DNA from: Planococcus citri
Lineage: Eukaryota; Arthropoda; Insecta; Hemiptera; Pseudococcidae
Assembly: GCF_950023065.1 (NCBI RefSeq)
Contig: NC_088679.1
Location: 31,806,001-31,870,000 of the forward strand
Length of the DNA: 64,000 bases
Direction of reading: 5' to 3'
In this document: positions 58,711 to 64,000 of the stretch, piece by piece
How the letters are laid out: every line of letters begins with the position of its first letter
Position numbering within the stretch: the first letter of the stretch is position 1
The notes under the pieces: model-generated
Databases searched by the model: none
Told to the model about the DNA's origin: nothing
Seen by the model: the letters and a program-made list of their open reading frames with translations, nothing else
Position numbers and translations under genes: made by a program

Positions 58711-58760
58711 ACAGGGTGTGCCAAAATTGTTGAACGGTTTTCAAACATTCGCTGAGTAGC
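58711..58760 (+). mobile_element. Possible single transposon end
   Basis: ACAGGGTGTGCCAAAATTG resembles the CAGGGTGT ends of the MITE at 40.35 kb and of many insect terminal-inverted-repeat elements. No inverse copy was found to the right, so this may be a solo end or chance. Confidence 0.25.
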
Positions 58761-58792
58761 AACACTTTGGTACGAAATCATGATATGTATTT

Positions 58793-59455
58793 GAGGAGGT
58801 TGGTTACAAAGTTAGACAAACGCCACTTCTAAAAAAATCGAGTAATATATTGATTCTTATAGGATTTTTAACGCTCTTTTCATTGCCGAGGTCTGTTATT
58901 TTTAATATAGTACGTAAAAGGGTAAAAAACGCGCTCAAAGTTTTGCCTTAGTTTCAACTTACAGACATGTGCAAATCGTCTTAGTTTCAAAAACAGACAT
59001 ATCCAGGATATGTCTGTTTTTGAAACTAAGATGATAGGATATGTCTCATTTTGAAACTAAGATAAAGTTCACATGTCCGTGTTTGAAACTGAGGCGCAAC
59101 TTTGATCGCGTTTTTTGACCTTTTATGTACTGTTTTGAAACTAAGGGACCTCAGAAATGGAAAGAGGGTTAAAAATCGTATAAGTATCAAAACCTAACTG
59201 ATCTAGACAGCTTCACTTTCAAATTATCTTCATCTTAGTTTCAAAATCAGACAAGTGCATTTTCAGGTTCTTTTTATTAGTAGTGGGGGGTGATGGTGGA
59301 AGAATATTTTTTGTATTTTTGTTACTCAGTATCATCACTACAATTTGTCAAATATCCCTCGCCATTACAATGCTGTATATTTTTGTAACAAAAAACATGG
59401 ATTTTCTCAAAATCAACCCTGTGGCGTTTGTCTAACTTTGTAACCAAGCTCCTCA
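58793..59455. repeat. 663-bp palindrome with perfect 25-bp core
   Basis: The outer arms carry GGTTACAAAGTTAGACAAAC followed by GCCAC against the inverse GTGGC followed by GTTTGTCTAACTTTGTAACC. The middle parts match through GGATTTTTAACGCTCTTT against AGAGGGTTAAAAATCG, and 'GGTCAAAAAACGCG'-type phrases. The core, CTTAGTTTCAAAAACAGACA through TATCC (58980-59004), is followed after one base by its exact inverse (59006-59030). The word CTTAGTTTCAAA or its inverse occurs about seven times inside. Confidence 0.85.
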
Positions 59456-59459
59456 TTTG

Positions 59460-61595
59460 TACTTTGCTTCATGTTTGCGAATTGAATCTAAAATGTGTAA
59501 AAATTAAATGAGGAATCTAAAATTTACTAGATACGACTAATTATACTGGTAAGTTGTTTTCATTTTTCAAAAGTTTTAGATAAGAAAAAAGTATTTAAAA
59601 TTACGCATATCTGCATAGTTCCAATGATTTTTGAATGATAGGGCATAGTTTTAGAAGTGCTGCAACTGAAGCCATGGGTTGGTGGAATAAAACTAAAATC
59701 GTAATCTTGAAGAGAATTTTGCCTATTTTAAAAAAAGTACCTACATACGCATTGATCATTGTGATGCAATTTCTGGTTGATGAGTTATTGAATGAAATAG
59801 TGAAAAGGTAAATGAAACAGCCGATCCTTCAAGTCCAAAATTCAAAAAAATATTTCAAAAATTTTCAGAGCTGAAATTATGACATTTTGATTTACAAAGG
59901 CATTAAATTTTTATATTGCCTGGATTTCACTTCAACAACTTTAAATTATGCAGAAAGGACTTTATTTATTTGTTGATATCAGCTTGAAAATCTTTGCATT
60001 AGTTTTTGAATATGTAAGCATGAGGAATAGACCATGCTAACTACCTCCTAAGATTTTATTTGACAACTCAAAAGCCAAAAATTGGAATTGTGATGTTTGA
60101 CAAATATGTATAAGCTATTGTACATATATTGTACAATGTACATATGTACATGGAAACTAGATCAAATTCTTCCCACAATGATGCATTTTTCATTCCCGTA
60201 CCTCAGATCAAAAAACAGCTACTACGAAACCTTATAGGTAGGCTACGATCTCTCATATAACTTACAAAAGCATCCACATTCTACGTCGCTTCATTACCGC
60301 AAGCTTTTTTTTTTAATTTTCACGCTGACAAAAAAATCTCCTTCGTTAGTCTATCGAGCAACGCAACGCACATACATTCTGTTCGTTCTCGTACACACTA
60401 TACAATAAAGCCAACTTAAAATGAATTAAAGGCTTTAAAAGCGGACGCAGTTTTACGCGAAAATGAACTTTTTTTATGGTGTGAATTTGGTATACGTTAC
60501 GAGTCATTCCACGGTCGCATAATCTCCGCGTATCGTTTTATGCCAGGCTTTTTTCTGTTTTTTTCCTCTCTGTGTTCGCTCTGTCTTGTCGTAGCTTTTT
60601 TTTCCTCGTAGCTTTACACAATACGCGGTGATTTTCACCTGCTAACGCCTTCGAAAATGTTACGACTATGACTATTGCATCGCACACCGACGAAAAAAGA
60701 ATCTTCGTTTGGAGTTAATTTCGATTAACCTTGCCTGGGAGTAGATGAAGGGTGGCATGGTAACTGGTAAGGCGTTTGTGTGTACAAGTTTTGATTCGGT
60801 AGTGCTTTTGTTTTCACATCTGTTTAAAACTTTCGGATGTTTTTTCCCTTGTTTACACCGTCGTTCACTACTACGTAGGTAGATGTACCAATAGTGCCCA
60901 TATATATTATACGCAAGGTAGTAGGTATACTTATACACACATATGCTATAGAGATTACGAGATTTTAAAGGTGTTGAAGGATGAATTACGTGCTCTCTAA
61001 AGTGCCGACGAACAACCTTTTTCCGGGTTAAAATGAAACTCGCCGAAAGTCCGCTAACTTCTTTCAAACGAATTAGGTACCTCTACCTTCTCGCAGGTAC
61101 CTACTACAATACCGATATACTTATACGTACAAATTGGTAAAGAGATTTTTCGCTTATATTTTCGTAAGTGTATTGGAAAGTTTTTCTCGCCTGCTAGTTC
61201 GTTAAGCTGCCAAGCTGGCTTCATGATTTGAAACATGTCCTTCATCTATCTCGTAGAAAATTATCCTCAGACTTGAGCTACTGCAAACCTCAAACCATCC
61301 ATCCAATCTCAATGAAATTTCACCTTGAGACGCCCTATGTAACTTCCCTTAGTTCCCTCTCTTCTCCCACCAATTTTCATCAAAATCAGTGAAATAGTTT
61401 TGGAGAGCTTGAATAATCAATATGGGCGAAGCAGCCGCAGAATTGAAATAGATTTCTTTTACTAAGCGTAGCAAGTAATCTAAGTCACAGGTGATCAACT
61501 CGTGAACAACAGTTAAAATTAAGTAAATAGACTACAAGTAAAATTAAAATAAAAACAAAAATCTTTGAACAAGACAAAACGGAATCAAAGGACAC
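59460..61595. other. Unique noncoding DNA, CpG-containing at 60.25-61.25 kb
   Basis: No recognisable gene is present. A short palindrome built from TGTACATA words lies at 60118-60151. The minus-strand 131-codon frame at 60672-61067 has no domain that I recognise, is broken by no splice-like junction, and is of a length reachable by chance. Confidence 0.4.
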
Positions 61596-61639
61596 GCAAA
61601 AATGCACCATTGGCCAGAATTTCAGGAAGTGAAGCACAT

Positions 61640-62530
61640 TTTTTCGATTTTTGGTGAATTTTTAAAAATCAAAGAACTAAAAATGAAAAAAAATTAAAAT
61701 TTTACCAAATTGACCCAGAAAGCTTAAATTTGATAAGTACCTAATTATTGACCCTCTCGAATTGATTGGAAACTGTTACCATTGTCTTGTGAAAATCTGG
61801 AGCCTCAATCAGATATTGTATAGCTACACAATGACGTAGGAAAGCTAAAATTTACTCAATACCTTAATTTGAAGATACCGACTCAATTGGAGGTGGTTTC
61901 AAACCATTCTGCAGCCTTCAGACAAATTTTGGAAATTCTAGATTTTCGAAATGAAAAATACCATGAAAACTGTTAAATTCAACATCAGCACATATAAACC
62001 CAATTGATGTTTGTTAGTGACCACCTACTTGACCATTTATACGACGTTTTTACAAAATCAAGCTCTGCCAGTTCGAAAACGAATATTTCTAAAATTTAAA
62101 ATAAAATCGCAGGAGAAATATACAGTTTGGAAAAGACAGAAATCGAATTTGGAAGAATGATGCGTAATAATTGGTCACGTCCAAGTGAGTCACTTTCACT
62201 CGCAAGCATATTATTTTTTTTTTATTGCGTTTCTTGAAAAATCTAGAATTTCCAAAATATGGTTAGAGGCTTCAGATGGACTTGAAATCACACCCAATCA
62301 ACTCAGCATATTAAGAGTAAAATTTTGTGGAAATTTCAACTCACAAAAATCTGCTAAAAGCTCTAAAACTCCTCAAAATGATTCGAAACTGTTGCCAATC
62401 GATTCAGAAGGTCGAGTACCAAATTTTAATTTTCAATTTCAATTTAGCAAAATTTCGTTTTTTACATTTTTGGCTCAAATTAGAAATCCAAAAATTCTGC
62501 AAGAATTGAAAATCGTGTTGAAGGCTCTAG
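61640..62530. repeat. Long imperfect palindrome, family D
   Basis: The left arm has GAATTGATTGGAAACTGTTA (61759), GTTTCAAACCATTCTGCAGC (61889) and TTTTGGAAATTCTAGATTTT (61925). The right arm has the inverse order: AAAAATCTAGAATTTCCAAA (62236), GAGGCTTCAGATGGACTTGA (62266) and GAAACTGTTGCCAATCGATT (62384). The 139-codon open frame at 62185-62604 lies in the right arm and is therefore probably accidental. Confidence 0.7.
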
Positions 62531-62604
62531 AATGGTTGGAAATGGTGAAATTTGATTTGGAGAAGTCGACAATTCGACATCAACTTCAGAACTTGTTTCT
62601 ATGA

Positions 62605-64000
62605 CCTCTTACCAGAAAACACCGTCGTAAATGACATACTTATATATTATGTATGCAAATGAAAGAAAAATCGCTGCTTTAACTGAATTTTCTCACCAAC
62701 CTACGCAAATATACTCATCAGACCCACCTTGATCACGTCGAAAAAAATCACCACCTAGTTAAATTTTTTTTCTTCTCAGATCTAGGTGGTTAATTCGGAA
62801 AACTCCATTCATTACTTATACACCAGCAATTAAAACCTTATCCTCGTGCGATACAAAACCTCCACCTATTTCAGCCAGACGCAGAAATTACAAGCTCTTC
62901 ATTACGCCAAATATATGGCCACTTCAATATACATTATATTACCCAAGGACCTAACATTTATAGTTCATCTGGTGCACGTATACGACATTGTAGCACGATA
63001 AAAGCAGACACGAAATAACATTGTTAATTTGGTACAAGACCATTAAAACTGCACAACGAATACGTCTCGGTGACATCGTAAGATCGAAATTTAATTTACA
63101 ATTCACCCCACCATGCCGACGACCAACCCTTTACAGCGGAGATTATTATCTACATGCATATTTATTTTGTCGCAAATAGCAAGAGAGAATTAATAAATTG
63201 AAAAATCACGTCCTACGTTTCGCATTGTACTCGACATGCTTATTGCTTATGGTTACTGTTGGCCAAAACCAATAAATATTTTTTCTCGCTGATTCCTCTA
63301 TATTGAGTTTTCTCATTTCGGACTGTTTTATCGTCCAGTCTCTCGGGCTAACGAATACCAAATTCCCTCAAGATTACATCTCGACAATTTGTACGATCAA
63401 AAATCGAAAATAGATTGCCGAAACGTGTACTGTGTCCCGCTTTCCTTCACCCTTCGAAATTAAATTTCGCATTTCAAAAAAAAAAAAAAACTACGTAGGT
63501 ACAGATACACATCAAGGTAAACGCAGGGATACATTCAACTTAGCGAATCATTTCACATCGCGAGTTGAAATTAATCCTTTAATATGAAAATGCTCCGTAT
63601 TCGTAATTTAACGCGCCTCTTGCCGCGCAATTGTACAAACAAATGAATATTTTATACAACATCAAACAATTGAGTAAATTTACGAGCATAATCCCAAGTA
63701 TTGACGTAATGCATACCGCACCTCGTTAATTCGAGACCACCTATAAATGCGAATACTATTTTCTAAATTGTAAATTGCATCAAAATTTATACTGCACGTA
63801 TCCTTTTACCCAACATAGGTACGACGAGTTTTCCCAATCAAGTAATAGGTATTTTCATCACAATAAAAAATTAAACTGTAGGTATTAATTTCGCTAACCA
63901 ATATCACCCTATGGACACACGATCGTGTAATACATAAATGCTTTCATCGATATTAATTCGCAACTTTGGGTAAATATGAATTTTATAGAATTTTCCCATC
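62605..64000. other. Unique CpG-containing noncoding block
   Basis: I see no gene here. An A run lies near 63477-63490. CpG-containing stretches occur around 63050-63130, 63350-63440 and 63600-63640. The sequence continues past the window edge. Confidence 0.4.

Noticed and set aside
60672..61067. 131-codon minus-strand open frame
   Set aside because: It has no recognisable domain. The DNA is the usual CpG-containing unique type, where long accidental frames are common, and no promoter or splice support was seen.
62185..62604. 139-codon plus-strand open frame
   Set aside because: It lies inside the right arm of the family D palindrome, has low-complexity composition, and a frame of this length is expected by chance about once in several such windows.
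1..64000. tRNA, rRNA, snRNA genes, TTAGG telomeric arrays, CRISPR arrays and bacterial promoters
   Set aside because: I looked for T-loop-like GGTTCGAATCC patterns, conserved rRNA cores, TTAGG runs and regularly spaced repeats and found none. The sequence is eukaryotic nuclear in character.

Overview
The window looks like nuclear DNA of an arthropod, most likely an insect. It is AT-rich, has spliceosomal-type junctions, carries no dense or operon-like genes, and is full of small DNA transposons and inverted repeats. The constant recurrence of TACGAGTA/TACTCGTA and GTAGGTA/TACCTAC, together with a SWIM/YqaJ-type gene remnant, would fit a hemipteran such as a mealybug or another scale insect. 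That placement is an inference I cannot confirm. I found no intact, recognisable protein-coding gene and no tRNA, rRNA or CRISPR. The window reads as a very large intron or an intergenic desert.

Left third (1-23 kb). After 2 kb of featureless DNA comes a transposon graveyard at 2.1-6.1 kb: an unidentified coding-like scrap, a decayed Ty1/copia Gag, a decayed intron-bearing SWIM zinc finger plus YqaJ exonuclease gene, a perfect 87-bp inverted repeat enclosing a degenerate hammerhead-ribozyme-like motif, a tandem repeat and a TA-flanked MITE. From 6.3 kb onward, long imperfect palindromes (called families A to D here, plus single ones) alternate with 1-3 kb blocks of unique sequence that keep CpG and contain trinucleotide microsatellites. 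A frameshifted ORF that would encode a tail-anchored small protein lies at 18.9-19.4 kb.

Middle (23-42 kb). This part holds more palindromes, a decayed gene with a CxxCxxxH motif (27.1-27.6 kb), a hAT-like MITE with clear target duplication (27.7 kb), a PIF/Harbinger transposase N-terminal remnant (30.0-30.3 kb), three consecutive foldbacks (30.4-31.2 kb), a 607-bp TA-flanked inverted-repeat transposon (36.2-36.8 kb), and a MITE that abuts a 145-codon open stretch ending in a good splice donor (40.4-41.2 kb).

Right third (42-64 kb). This part is mostly unique noncoding DNA with scraps of coding-like sequence at 46.4-47.1 and 49.9 kb, a 1.3-kb palindrome (54.1-55.4 kb), and a 663-bp palindrome with a perfect 25-bp cruciform core (58.8-59.5 kb). 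The best candidate for a living gene start is on the minus strand at 57.14-56.67 kb: a TATA box, a CpG-containing leader, an ATG in good context, 11 codons and a GTAAAC donor. If it is real, much of the window to its left could be that gene's first intron.

All boundaries of repeats and ORFs were read by eye. Similarities between copies were aligned by hand, and no database search was possible.
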